Positions 43,714 to 52,801 of a stretch of DNA of 54,262 nucleotides are shown here, piece after piece (within the stretch, counting starts at the first letter, position 1; every line of letters starts with the position of its first letter). This DNA is from Bacillota bacterium (GTDB taxonomy: Bacteria; Bacillota; Clostridia; Lachnospirales; Lachnospiraceae). The position numbers and the translations under genes were made by a program. The notes under the pieces were generated by a model. It did not search any database. It was not told the origin of the DNA and worked only from the letters and a program-made list of their open reading frames with translations. The stretch covers positions 1-54,262 of the forward strand of contig JAEYOQ010000043.1 of the NCBI GenBank assembly GCA_023411555.1, read 5' to 3'.

Positions 43714-44829
43714 ATGTATAAACTATTAATTGCGGAGGATGAAAAGAACGAACGAGAAGTGATCGTCTTTTTAATTAATAAATATAACTTTGAGCTAGAC
43801 ATAATTGAAGCTGCTAACGGAAAGGATGCTGCACAAATAATCGCTGAGCAGCCCATTAATATACTACTAACTGATATTCAAATGCCTTTTCTTAACGGTA
43901 TCGAATTGTCGGCAAAGGCCCGAAGTATTAACCCTGATATCGAAATCATATTTTTCAGCGGCTATGATGACTTTGACTATGTCAAATCCGCATTATCACT
44001 CCGTGCGGTGAATTATATATTAAAACCCGTGAACCCTGAAGAATTTAAAAAATCAATCTCAGATGTAATTGAAACACTACATTCCAGAGAGGTTGCCAAG
44101 GTTGAATCAGAAAAATATATCAAGGAATACTTTTATCTAAATAATAATCAGAGTACCAATCCGAACGGGAATGAAATGGTTGCAGTTGACGAGGATAGTG
44201 AATTAATCAGAAAAATTTCAAAAGCAATCCAATTAAAGGATTCTGATTCTTTAAGACAGAACACACTCCTCCTACTAGGAAAATATAAAGCATTACCGAA
44301 CATCTCCCATATATACATCCGGTATTTGTGTACCACACTACTGCAGCTATTCATCAACGCTTTACCGGATACCGACGATAACGACTTCCAAAAAGTTGCC
44401 GAAGAAGTCTTTACTTTCCGCTACTTTGCTGATATCCACAAATTCATGGTTGATTTTCTTGAGAAGGTGATTACTCAGATAGAAGTAGACAATCAATCCC
44501 CTCGTCATGCCATATTACTGGTGGAACAATACATCCATTCACACTATAAGGAGGATTTGAGTCTGAATACCTTAGCAGGTATTGTATTCTTAAGTCCCAA
44601 ATACTTAAGTAGTATGTTCATTCAAGTAACCGGCATCAGTATGAATAAGTATATTAAAAATGTACGGATGGACAAGGCGAAAGAGCTCTTACTGACAACG
44701 AATATGAAGATAGCCGATATCTGTCAGGAGGTAGGCTATTCCTATGTATCCTATTTTTGCAGAAGTTTCCAGGAGGATGTAGGGATGTCACCTGATAAAT
44801 ACAGACAAACCAGGGGGCAGATCGAATGA
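43714..44829 (+). CDS. AraC-type response regulator (YesN-like)
   Basis: 371 residues from the ATG at 43714, seven bases after AGGAGG; upstream in-frame starts lack a site. The receiver domain has Glu8-Asp9, phospho-acceptor Asp54 (LLTDIQMP) and Lys104 (YILKPV). The C-terminal AraC double HTH is SLNTLAGIVFLSPKYLSSMF and MKIADICQEVGYSYVSYFCR. YesN-like regulators activate adjacent sugar-uptake operons when their sensor detects the sugar outside. It overlaps the sensor gene by 4 bases and is divergent from the glucan operon. Confidence 0.93.
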   Translation: MYKLLIAEDEKNEREVIVFLINKYNFELDIIEAANGKDAAQIIAEQPINILLTDIQMPFLNGIELSAKARSINPDIEIIFFSGYDDFDYVKSALSLRAVNYILKPVNPEEFKKSISDVIETLHSREVAKVESEKYIKEYFYLNNNQSTNPNGNEMVAVDEDSELIRKISKAIQLKDSDSLRQNTLLLLGKYKALPNISHIYIRYLCTTLLQLFINALPDTDDNDFQKVAEEVFTFRYFADIHKFMVDFLEKVITQIEVDNQSPRHAILLVEQYIHSHYKEDLSLNTLAGIVFLSPKYLSSMFIQVTGISMNKYIKNVRMDKAKELLLTTNMKIADICQEVGYSYVSYFCRSFQEDVGMSPDKYRQTRGQIE

Positions 44830-46568
44830 AAAAATTAAAAGAATATATTAAGAATCTCAGTTTTCGTAGGAAGATCACATACATCTCCCTAATAATTAGT
44901 CTAATTCCTGTACTTTTACTAGGTTCCTTTGCTTATGCCCAGACAAGGCGCCTTCTGATTGAACGAGAAACAATCGCTCTTGAGGAAGCTCTGAACCAAG
45001 AGGTTCGAAGCTTAGACTACAAGATGAACTCTTATTTAGATGCGATGAATTTGATCATTTGGAATGAAAATATTCGTTCAGCACTTTCCAGAAAGTACGA
45101 TAATAATTTTGATATGTTTATCACTTATCGGGATATCATAGACCCAATGTTTCTGACCATACGTTCCCTTCATAGTACTATTAATTCAATTACAATCTAC
45201 ACAGATAACAGCATATATCCCCATGGCGATATTCTGCGTCCCTTGTCCGATATCATGGAAGCCTCATGGTATGAGACCGCTTATAATCATACTACACCCT
45301 TTTTTACCCTGTCTTCCAATGGGAAAAGCCTTTATCTGATCTGTCAGATGTACAATAAGCGTTCCCCTCATACGAATATAATCCGCATCTCCGTTGATAC
45401 CCGAGCTCTTCTCCGTTCGTTAACTGATGTATTTGATGATTCCTATGGCGTTATTCTATTGGATCAAAATAATGAACTAATATATGAGTATGCTAATTTT
45501 GCTCAGAAAGGATATGACGAAAATACCCTTTTACAGAAGCTGATAGCAAATGCCAATCAGAAGCCTGAAACTAACGATTATGTTGTCGAAGATGCCAATT
45601 TGACCTCTGTTAATTGGAGTGTCCATCTTTACCGCCCGACAGAAGCTGTCTACTCCACTGTGAACCGTATTGCTGTCATTGTTCTACTCGTTATCTTGTT
45701 ATGTTTGGTAATCGTACTCCTTTCCTGTATTGTGCTTTCCAAAGTAGTAGTTCGTCCTCTAGAAGCCTTATCACGGAACATGAAGTTAATCGAACAGGGA
45801 AATCTCTCAATTACTGTAATGTACAGTTCCTCCGATGAGATCGGTAACCTTATTCATGTCTTCAAGCAAATGGTGGAACGGCTGAAATATCTGATTGATG
45901 AGGTTTTAAAGAGCAAAATCGCCCAGCAGGAGTATGAGATGAAGGCTTTGCAGGCCCAGATCAATCCTCATTTTCTATATAACAGTCTATCCCTTATCAA
46001 TGGCAAAGCAATCATCTCCGGGCAGGAGGACATCAGTCAGATGGCTCAGTTACTCTCGACCTTTTATCGAACAACCTTAAACAAAGGGAAAAACTTTACC
46101 ACGGTTAAGGATGAGCTGCAAAACACTCTTTCTTATGCAAAAATTCAAAGGATTATGCATTCCAACTCCTTCGATATTGTTTATGATATAGATGAAACTG
46201 TATATCCCATTCATATGCCTAATCTGCTACTACAGCCTTTGGTTGAAAATGCCATTATGCATGGTATCGATCACAAAGAAACTCCTGACAAGGGTATTCT
46301 GACAATATTCTGCCATAAGGAGGATCAATTATTGGTATTCAAAGTGTTGGATAATGGTTCCGGAATGGATGCCGAACAGTGCAGTAATATACTCACCGCT
46401 GAAAGCACCGGATATGGAATACAGAATGTTCACCATAGGATACAGCTATACTACGGTGAAGAATATGGTCTGTGTTATACCAGCACTAAGGGTCTCGGAA
46501 CTTGCGCTACCCTTACTCTACCATTAGAAACTAAGATAAGCATATCTAAAGATTACGATGTTCAATAA
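44826..46568 (+). CDS. Sensor histidine kinase (YesM-like)
   Basis: 580 residues. Two transmembrane helices at about 16-38 and 281-307 bracket an extracellular Cache-like domain, followed by HAMP (307-360). The phospho-acceptor histidine is His382 in QINPHFLYNSLSLI, the signature of the His_kinase (YesM) group, and the ATPase domain follows (LLLQPLVENAIMHG; DNGSGM). It should phosphorylate the upstream regulator in response to extracellular glucan fragments or the loaded binding protein. Start overlaps the regulator stop (ATGA), so translation is coupled. Confidence 0.92.
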   Translation: MKKLKEYIKNLSFRRKITYISLIISLIPVLLLGSFAYAQTRRLLIERETIALEEALNQEVRSLDYKMNSYLDAMNLIIWNENIRSALSRKYDNNFDMFITYRDIIDPMFLTIRSLHSTINSITIYTDNSIYPHGDILRPLSDIMEASWYETAYNHTTPFFTLSSNGKSLYLICQMYNKRSPHTNIIRISVDTRALLRSLTDVFDDSYGVILLDQNNELIYEYANFAQKGYDENTLLQKLIANANQKPETNDYVVEDANLTSVNWSVHLYRPTEAVYSTVNRIAVIVLLVILLCLVIVLLSCIVLSKVVVRPLEALSRNMKLIEQGNLSITVMYSSSDEIGNLIHVFKQMVERLKYLIDEVLKSKIAQQEYEMKALQAQINPHFLYNSLSLINGKAIISGQEDISQMAQLLSTFYRTTLNKGKNFTTVKDELQNTLSYAKIQRIMHSNSFDIVYDIDETVYPIHMPNLLLQPLVENAIMHGIDHKETPDKGILTIFCHKEDQLLVFKVLDNGSGMDAEQCSNILTAESTGYGIQNVHHRIQLYYGEEYGLCYTSTKGLGTCATLTLPLETKISISKDYDVQ

Positions 46569-46803
46569 TAGATCTACGGTTTAGATGCCCTTTCTCTATC
46601 CATCTCAGATGCCACTATGTCACTCCTTTTCTGGAATATGTTAGAATTAATGCAAAAGAATGCAATATTGGATTTTATATCGAGGATGAAGCATGAATAA
46701 AGAAATTATTTTACTACATCATTCTTTGGAATTGTACCTTCATCCACATATAAGGGATTCTATACTGGAGACTCATGATAATTTATATAGTATTAAATTT
46801 TTC

Positions 46804-46833
46804 GAGAGGATAGATTACCTATCCTCTCTTTCA
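46804..46833. terminator. Bidirectional terminator
   Basis: GAGAGGATAG (46804-46813) pairs with CTATCCTCTC (46819-46828) over a 5-base loop, followed by TTTCATTTT. It lies between the sensor kinase and the convergent dehydrogenase gene. Confidence 0.8.
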
Positions 46834-46835
46834 TT

Positions 46836-47786
46836 TTAATATCCCATTTCAAAATCGACGATATTCTTAAGTTCCTTACCGGTAAGATAATTCTCTATAT
46901 TAAGAGCGGCAATTTCCACAATTTTATCAAGTGTCTCAGGCAAATGATAGGAGCCGGATACATGGGGGGTTATCATTATATTTCTTTCGTTCCATAAAGG
47001 ATGATCTGATGGGAGCGGTTCTGGGTCGGTCACATCTAATCCAGCGGCATAAATATCTCCATTTCGAACTGCTAATAACAGAGCATCTTGATCCACTGCA
47101 CTTCCACGTCCGGCATTTAAAAATATACCTGTTTTTTTCATTTTAGAGAAAAACTCTGCATCATAAATATGATAGGTGGATGGTGTATTAGGAAGAAATG
47201 AGACGATGACATCTGATTTAGGAATGATTTCATTAGCATCTTCCATTAGATGCAGTTCATCCACTTGCTTAGGGCAATCGCTTTTTCGCCGTTTGATTCC
47301 TATGACATAAGTACCCAAGGCCTTTGCCATTCCTGCAAAGTATAGCCCAATATCTCCTAATCCAATCACTGTTACCGTTGCATCGGAAATAGAAGTTACT
47401 GTACCATAATCATTCCATTCCCCATCTACTCTATCATCCCTATAAAGATGCAATTTTTTCTGCAGGCACATCATCATCCCAATCATATGCTCAGCCACTG
47501 TTTTTCCATATGCTCCGGAAGCATTCGTGAGTATTGTCTTGGAAGAAAGAACCCCTGGTTTGATATAAGCATCTGCTCCAGCGGAATTTAACTGAAGTAA
47601 TTCGAGATTACTAGATGCCGCAATATAAGAAGTAGGAACATTACCAACAATTATTGCTGAACCTTGCACCATATCAATGGTTACTTCTGACGATGAAACA
47701 TACTGAAAGCTGCAATCTGTAATATTACCCTCCAAGCGCTTCTTGTGATACTCTGTTACTGGCAAAGTTACTAATATTCGTTTCAT
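46836..47786 (-). CDS. D-isomer-specific 2-hydroxyacid dehydrogenase
   Basis: 316 residues from the ATG at 47784-47786 (AAAGGGCAG upstream); the open frame extends 48 codons further up but without a site and without family resemblance. The dinucleotide-binding motif GLGDIG lies at 142-147. Catalytic residues are Arg227 (NAGRGS), Glu256 (DPEPLP) and His275 (TPHVSG). The acidic residue after the second strand is replaced by IGIKRR, which favours NADP(H) over NAD(H). It interconverts a 2-oxoacid and a D-2-hydroxyacid. No linked genes define the substrate. Confidence 0.9.
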   Translation of the reverse strand: MKRILVTLPVTEYHKKRLEGNITDCSFQYVSSSEVTIDMVQGSAIIVGNVPTSYIAASSNLELLQLNSAGADAYIKPGVLSSKTILTNASGAYGKTVAEHMIGMMMCLQKKLHLYRDDRVDGEWNDYGTVTSISDATVTVIGLGDIGLYFAGMAKALGTYVIGIKRRKSDCPKQVDELHLMEDANEIIPKSDVIVSFLPNTPSTYHIYDAEFFSKMKKTGIFLNAGRGSAVDQDALLLAVRNGDIYAAGLDVTDPEPLPSDHPLWNERNIMITPHVSGSYHLPETLDKIVEIAALNIENYLTGKELKNIVDFEMGY

Positions 47787-48063
47787 ATGATTTCTGCCCT
47801 TTCTTTCACCTATTGTATTAGGATGAACACGGAAAACCCACTCACTAGTACTCTTATAATGTATATCATAGTTATATCTTATTGAAAAGTCAACGCTTCC
47901 TAGATATGTCGCCATATGAGCATACAGCATTGGAAAATGTTGGACTTTTCATAAGCAAATGTTATAATAAATAAAACTGTCATTTTATAGTTCTATAACT
48001 TTATTTAGTGAAAGGGTACGCACATATACATTGAGAATTAAACACGAAAGCAGGTAAGAGAAA

Positions 48064-48219
48064 ATGAGGGATATTAAGTTGATTAAGCCATCTGCCGAGT
48101 ATGCAGAGAAAATTGCCGAATACCGGGCTATTCTTGCCAATGGAGGCCAATATGAATGTACAAATTATGGCGAGGTATCTCACTTGAGCGTGGAGTTGTA
48201 TTGGATCAAATTATATTAA
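48064..48219 (+). pseudogene. GNAT remnant with large internal deletion
   Basis: A 51-residue frame begins MRDIKLIKPSAEYAEKIAEY and then jumps directly to ILANGGQYECTNYGE and VELYWIKLY. The first part aligns with the N-terminus, and the second with the C-terminus, of the GNAT protein at 53474 (MEEIKLITPSVEY... IIANGGVFEKEV... YIKRYWITL). The middle, including the whole acetyl-CoA site, is missing. So it is an in-frame deletion relic of a paralogue. Confidence 0.7.
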
Positions 48220-48237
48220 AATGATGAAAAAGGATCT

Positions 48238-48271
48238 ATAGACATGACAGAGAGTTGTCATGTCTATTTTG
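48238..48271 (+). terminator. Hairpin terminator
   Basis: A perfect 12-bp stem ATAGACATGACA (48238-48249) with TGTCATGTCTAT (48256-48267), 6-base loop, then TTTG. Confidence 0.75.
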
Positions 48272-48364
48272 TTATTATGTTCTCAAGGCACACAGACATG
48301 GGGCTACAAAAAAACATATCGTGGATACTCGTGTTGTATTTTAAAGTATGTGAGGAGAATTCTT

Positions 48365-48956
48365 ATGGATAAATATATTCTAGAAGACGAACTAAAATCA
48401 CTTTATGGATGTACGAAAAAAGAACCTTATTTCGTAGAGATTCCAGGCATGAATTACCTGGTATTTGAAGGAACAGGACACCCAGAGGACAAGGATTTTC
48501 AATTGGCGTGTGAGGCACTTTTTACAATTTCGTATATTCTTAAATTTGAAATTAGTAGAAAGAAATTATCGATCGATTACAAAGTAAATCCAATGGAAGT
48601 AAAATGGGAACTGGATAAAAAAGACCGGGAAAACATTATTTACTTGGACTATGATGATTATGCAGCCAAAATTTATTACAAAAGATATGGTTGAAGAAGC
48701 GATTGAAATAGCAATTAGTAAAGGAAAGCAAATCGAACATAAAAGACTTTATTTCAAGAAGATCGAAGGAGGACTAGGAATACAAGCTTTTCATCATGGT
48801 GACTACAATAATATGAATAATACACTTTTAAAAATGCAAGCTTTCGCAAAACAAAATGGTTATGACCAATATACTCATGATATATATTTAAACGATGCAA
48901 CTAAAACCAAAACAGACAATTTGAAAACTATTATGAGAATTATGATCTATAAATAG
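48365..48956 (+). pseudogene. GyrI-like small-molecule-binding protein, frameshifted
   Basis: It starts at ATG 48365 after GAGGAG and reads KKEPYFVEIPGMNYLVFEGT, LACEALFTISYILKFE and VNPMEVKWEL, the N-terminal half of GyrI-like proteins; this frame stops at 48694. From about 48651 another frame continues with the conserved IMQPKFITKDMVEEAIEIA, GLGIQAFHHGDYNNM and MQAFAKQNGYDQYTHDIYL. Together they rebuild a typical protein of about 195 residues. A single insertion, or two-base loss, near 48640-48660 breaks it. Normal members bind small molecules and often regulate drug or stress response. A sequencing error cannot be excluded. Confidence 0.75.
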
Positions 48957-49131
48957 ATGCTTTTATTCATGACAAGTGAATTGATTTACCAATTCATCTT
49001 GTATCATAGGACGTAATTTCCTCGTATGAAACCGGAAGAAACGCGGTGTCAGAGTTTCTCCTGTTCGCGTACGCGCTCGCCTTTTAATAAGCAAGCTTAT
49101 AAATGCTCGCTTTGCTTACACTCAAATCAAT
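48957..49131. other. GC-rich non-coding tract
   Basis: No gene is seen here. The stretch 49035-49110 is unusually GC-rich for this DNA and full of short palindromes: AGAAAC/GTTTCT, GCGTACGC, and TAAGCAAGC with GCTTTGCTTA. It is similar in character to the block near 32370. Confidence 0.35.
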
Positions 49132-49162
49132 AAACAGTCCTAATATAGAACGGACTGTTTTA
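49132..49162. terminator. Terminator near the LRR/Ig protein 3' end
   Basis: AAACAGTCC (49132-49140) pairs with GGACTGTTT (49152-49160) over an 11-base loop. T-runs occur on both sides. It lies about 120 bases past the 49280 stop on the minus strand. Confidence 0.6.
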
Positions 49163-49279
49163 TAAAATCAATTAATTTTCAAGCAAGTAGTATAGTACCT
49201 GTAATCGTCTTTGGAAATGTAATCTCATCAATAATATTGCTACTCTCCTGCAATAAATGGAATATTGATATCCTTAGGA

Positions 49280-50779
49280 TTAACTAGTCTCCGATACAGT
49301 GATCTTTATCACTTTATACTTCCCTGATGTCCTGGTATAAGCAACCACATAAGCAATACCAGCCCTCTTTGGAGTAACTCTACCTTTTGATGATACCTTA
49401 ATGATTTGAGGATCAGTGGATAGCCAGTATACGGTTTCATTGGAACCCTTGGTCAGTGTTGCGGATATCTGTGCGGCTGCTATCGTGCTGGTTTCTATAT
49501 TTTCCATGTTCACTGTCAAATTCTTAGTTTTAACTATATTCTTAGCCGCCACTACAGAAACCCCATTTCCCAGAGCCTTCTTAAATGCTGATATCACCGA
49601 AGAATGCACTTTAACTGTTGTGCCTTTTTTAATAGCGGATTTCACTTTATCCAAGGGTTTTTTATTTAGAAAAGTTACATTTTTAAATACATATAAGGCT
49701 TCCTCACCAACCTTCTTAATTGTAGAAGGTAGAATTATACTGGCTGAATTCTCAGGTATATCACCAAATGCATTATCAGATATGGTAGTAACTCCTTCCG
49801 GAACATATACGAAGCGTAAATTACTTTCGCGGTTTTCGCTGGTAATTAAATCAGGGATTACCTTGCAGTTCTTAGATAAGAAAAGTAATTCAACCTTATG
49901 ATCAAATACTGACCTTTCCATCTCCGTAACACTATCAGGAACAACTATCACCCTTGCTCCACAACCGATCAGACTAAAATGGCCCAGACTTATGAGTTCA
50001 TAGGTAAATCCATTGTATATAACCCTTTCGGGGAGTTCCACATAAGTATTATTCAGTTGGTGTGTAAGGCCAACCAGCTGTACCTTACCGACTCCATCTT
50101 TAGCGGAATCTATCACTTTATAGATGAGGCCATCTATGGTAAAACATCCATATTCAATATTCTTGGTTTCTTTCGATACTACCGTTGGTGTTATTTCTAT
50201 ATCATCCTCATAGAGATCACTTACCAAATAATAATTAATGGACATTCTAATTACTTTGGAATAATCAGCTTCCATTCCCGTAGGGACGATAAACAGAATA
50301 TCCTTCATACTCTGATTGCTTATTGATATGTTAAGTCCCTTAGGTACCGTTTTTCCATAGAATTCAAAGCAATTCAAATTCGGAAATGCGTCATTTAGAT
50401 TATATAAAGTACCTGTAAAGCTTTCTGCTACTTGTAGCTTTTTAACACCTTTGTAAAATTGAGTATATGCTTCATTACCATAATAATCCCAGTAAAAATC
50501 TACAGATGCAACGGAATAATCCTTATCGTTTATAGAAACAGTTCCGGGTATACTAAGCTCCTCCATCTCCTCTGTCGCTTCCACCCCAATTAATTCAACT
50601 TCATTGTCAGATTCACTACTAATATTATAGCGGTACATTCCATCACTATAGACAGGTTTATCATTAGCTACAACTTCCTCGATAGGTGAAAAAAGCACTC
50701 CTACGATAGACAGAAAAAGAACGGCTATTACATGCAGATATCCCTTTTTTATGCATTGATAATTATTTGATGTTGCCAT
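49280..50779 (-). CDS. Secreted protein with LRR_5-like repeats and C-terminal Ig-like domain
   Basis: 499 residues. The signal region lies at about 12-38 (GYLHVIAVLFLSIVGVLF). The middle has degenerate BspA-type repeats (VPDSVTEMERSVF, VPEGVTTISDNAFGDIPENS, LPSTIKKVGEEALYVF). The last 80 residues form a Big_2-type Ig domain (WLSTDPQIIKVSSKGRVTPK then RAGIAYVVAY). No sortase signal or membrane anchor is seen. It is probably a secreted or surface recognition protein. AGGAGGC lies upstream of the ATG. Expression by the neighbouring sigma factor system is possible but not shown. Confidence 0.75.
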   Translation of the reverse strand: MATSNNYQCIKKGYLHVIAVLFLSIVGVLFSPIEEVVANDKPVYSDGMYRYNISSESDNEVELIGVEATEEMEELSIPGTVSINDKDYSVASVDFYWDYYGNEAYTQFYKGVKKLQVAESFTGTLYNLNDAFPNLNCFEFYGKTVPKGLNISISNQSMKDILFIVPTGMEADYSKVIRMSINYYLVSDLYEDDIEITPTVVSKETKNIEYGCFTIDGLIYKVIDSAKDGVGKVQLVGLTHQLNNTYVELPERVIYNGFTYELISLGHFSLIGCGARVIVVPDSVTEMERSVFDHKVELLFLSKNCKVIPDLITSENRESNLRFVYVPEGVTTISDNAFGDIPENSASIILPSTIKKVGEEALYVFKNVTFLNKKPLDKVKSAIKKGTTVKVHSSVISAFKKALGNGVSVVAAKNIVKTKNLTVNMENIETSTIAAAQISATLTKGSNETVYWLSTDPQIIKVSSKGRVTPKRAGIAYVVAYTRTSGKYKVIKITVSETS

Positions 50780-51007
50780 GTCATCAGCCTCCTATGAGGT
50801 AAATACTACCTTTTTCTTTCTTATACAGCTTTCTTGTGTCAATCTTTTGTCAGAATATGATTGTTTGCTGAATCAAATAAGTAGCGCGGAAATTCGAAAC
50901 CAGATAAAATAAATATATCAAGTTGACACATTGTGGCATTTTGAATTGTTTATATATTGAACGAGTCGTTTGAACATCAATTTATGTTAGACCAAGGAGC
51001 TGTAGCT

Positions 51008-51487
51008 GTGAACAACAAAGAATATACCAACATCGTGGATAAATATGCAAACGATGTATACCGAGTAGCATTAAGTTATTGCAAATCAAGTTATGATGCT
51101 GATGATATCTTACAGAATACATTCTTAAAACTGCTAAAGACGGATACCATCTTTAAGGACGAACAACATTTACGCTATTGGTTGCTTCGTGTCGCTATTA
51201 ATGAGTGTAAGAACCTACTTTCCTCCTTTTGGAGAAGAAAGATAGGTTCGCTAGAGCTCTTAGAGGTTGAACCGGTTTTTTCCATGCCCGAAGAAAATGA
51301 ATTATTTGAAGCCGTTATGCAATTGCCTAGAAAATACAGACTTGTAGTACATTTATATTATTACGAAGGCTACACAACTGTAGAAATAGGTCAGCTCTTA
51401 CATATGAAAGAAGCAACCGTACGGACCCATCTCGTACGAGCCAGAAAGCATCTTAGACAGGATTTAAAGGAGTGGTATGATGAATAA
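51008..51487 (+). CDS. ECF-type RNA polymerase sigma factor
   Basis: 159 residues from GTG 51008, nine bases after AAGGAG; in-frame starts upstream lack a site. Region 2 is VDKYANDVYRVALSYCKSSY, DADDILQNTFLKLLK and LRYWLLRVAINECKN. Region 4 is LPRKYRLVVHLYYYEGYTTV, EIGQLLHMKEATVRTHLVRA. The length and the missing region 3 mark it as an ECF factor. It overlaps the anti-sigma gene by 11 bases, giving coupled translation. The two ECF factors in this window share the same arrangement but not the same sequence. Confidence 0.9.
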   Translation: MNNKEYTNIVDKYANDVYRVALSYCKSSYDADDILQNTFLKLLKTDTIFKDEQHLRYWLLRVAINECKNLLSSFWRRKIGSLELLEVEPVFSMPEENELFEAVMQLPRKYRLVVHLYYYEGYTTVEIGQLLHMKEATVRTHLVRARKHLRQDLKEWYDE

Positions 51488-52610
51488 TCAAGAATTATAT
51501 AGGAAGACATTTGACCAGGTTCATGCTTCAGAAGAAATGATTCGAAAGGTAAAAATGATGGAACACAATAAAAAGAATATCCGAAGAAATATGCAATATT
51601 CAATTGCAGCATTAGTTATCCTTCTCTTTCTTGGTTCAAACGCTGTTTGTTATGCTGCGACGGGAAAGAATCTTTACACTTTCATTGTCAAAGGCAGTAT
51701 GATACAAGACTTTTTTAATGCAGAGAATAATCCACAAGTAGCAAATCAGATTGAAAATAATTCTAACTACGTGGAAAACCAGAGTGTTATATATGAAAGC
51801 TATATATTCAACCTATATCGTTACTATTCAGAAAACAGTAGCGGAATTATATTAGCAGAATTTTGTGTCACAGATCTGGATGGCAAACAACTATCCAATG
51901 ATGCAATGCTTCAATTAACTGCCGAAGCTAATGCCGGCTTAGAGGATGCTTCTAATCATTTCAGTATAGATGTTGCTCCTCAGATGAATGGCTCAATGAA
52001 TACCGAGGTCTATAGGGACAAAGATGGTAATGCAATCATTGCTTTTCATTGTATGGTGGCTCTCTTGGGTCCTGATGATACACAAGTAAATACCAAGTAT
52101 ATTGATGATATTACTGAATTGGTATTAGGTGCAATAGACAAAGATGGTAAATGCACAGAAGTAGGATCCTTTAAAGTTCCTGCTAATCCCACAAAACTGG
52201 CTTGTGTTACCTTTGATATATCAGAAAGCCCTAAATGCGAATATGCAGTAATTTCAGCAATTGGTATGCAGCTTGTATTTAATATTAATATTGCCAAGGA
52301 AGAGTTCGAAAAGGAGCTTGATGCTTCCGGAATTAAAAATAAGCCGGATTATGACCCAGAGGAGCACAGCTATACGCTATACAAAGATATATCCGTCCAT
52401 TTGAAGGATGGAACCGAATATAAAATTATTGATAATGGATCACTCTATCAAGAAGATGATGCACTAGTACCAGCCGGCCTGGAAAGTGGCCATCCATATG
52501 AATATTCTACCGGACTACAGGCTAGTATATTTGGATTTAATAGTCTACTGGATGTCAGTCAGGTAGATTATCTTGAATTAGATGGAAAGAAATATATAGT
52601 ACAAAAGTAA
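51477..52610 (+). CDS. Membrane-anchored anti-sigma factor
   Basis: 377 residues. A cytosolic N-terminal helical part (about 1-38) is followed by one transmembrane helix (about 40-60, YSIAALVILLFLGSNAVCYA) and a large extracytoplasmic region with beta-rich content (a VNTKYIDDITELVLGAIDK stretch and a C-terminal STGLQASIFGFNSLLDVSQV). This is the arrangement of a sigma-restraining membrane protein. It starts inside the end of the sigma gene (ATGATG after AAAGGAG), so it should be made in a fixed ratio. No known anti-sigma zinc motif is seen. Signal and targets unknown. Confidence 0.75.
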   Translation: MMNNQELYRKTFDQVHASEEMIRKVKMMEHNKKNIRRNMQYSIAALVILLFLGSNAVCYAATGKNLYTFIVKGSMIQDFFNAENNPQVANQIENNSNYVENQSVIYESYIFNLYRYYSENSSGIILAEFCVTDLDGKQLSNDAMLQLTAEANAGLEDASNHFSIDVAPQMNGSMNTEVYRDKDGNAIIAFHCMVALLGPDDTQVNTKYIDDITELVLGAIDKDGKCTEVGSFKVPANPTKLACVTFDISESPKCEYAVISAIGMQLVFNINIAKEEFEKELDASGIKNKPDYDPEEHSYTLYKDISVHLKDGTEYKIIDNGSLYQEDDALVPAGLESGHPYEYSTGLQASIFGFNSLLDVSQVDYLELDGKKYIVQK

Positions 52611-52801
52611 GAGCTTATATAAATGGAGTGATAATGATCATATACTGGTATCAGGGTACTTATAAAGACTTGTACATTGAAGTAGGATTTGGACGTTCAT
52701 GGTATTAGGTTTCCTTCTAAAAACAATGAAATATTTTGCCTAATGTGATATTATAATATTCGAAGTCGTAACTCATTGTATAGAATTAGAGGTGCCTAAC
52801 A

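Noticed and set aside
46693..46839. Possible 48-residue protein after the sensor kinase gene
   Set aside because: GAGGATGAAGC precedes the ATG, but the frame runs through the terminator hairpin and ends inside the 3' end of the convergent dehydrogenase gene; unlikely to be real.
49416..49901. 161-codon plus-strand frame over the LRR/Ig gene
   Set aside because: Antisense shadow; no ribosome binding site or family resemblance.
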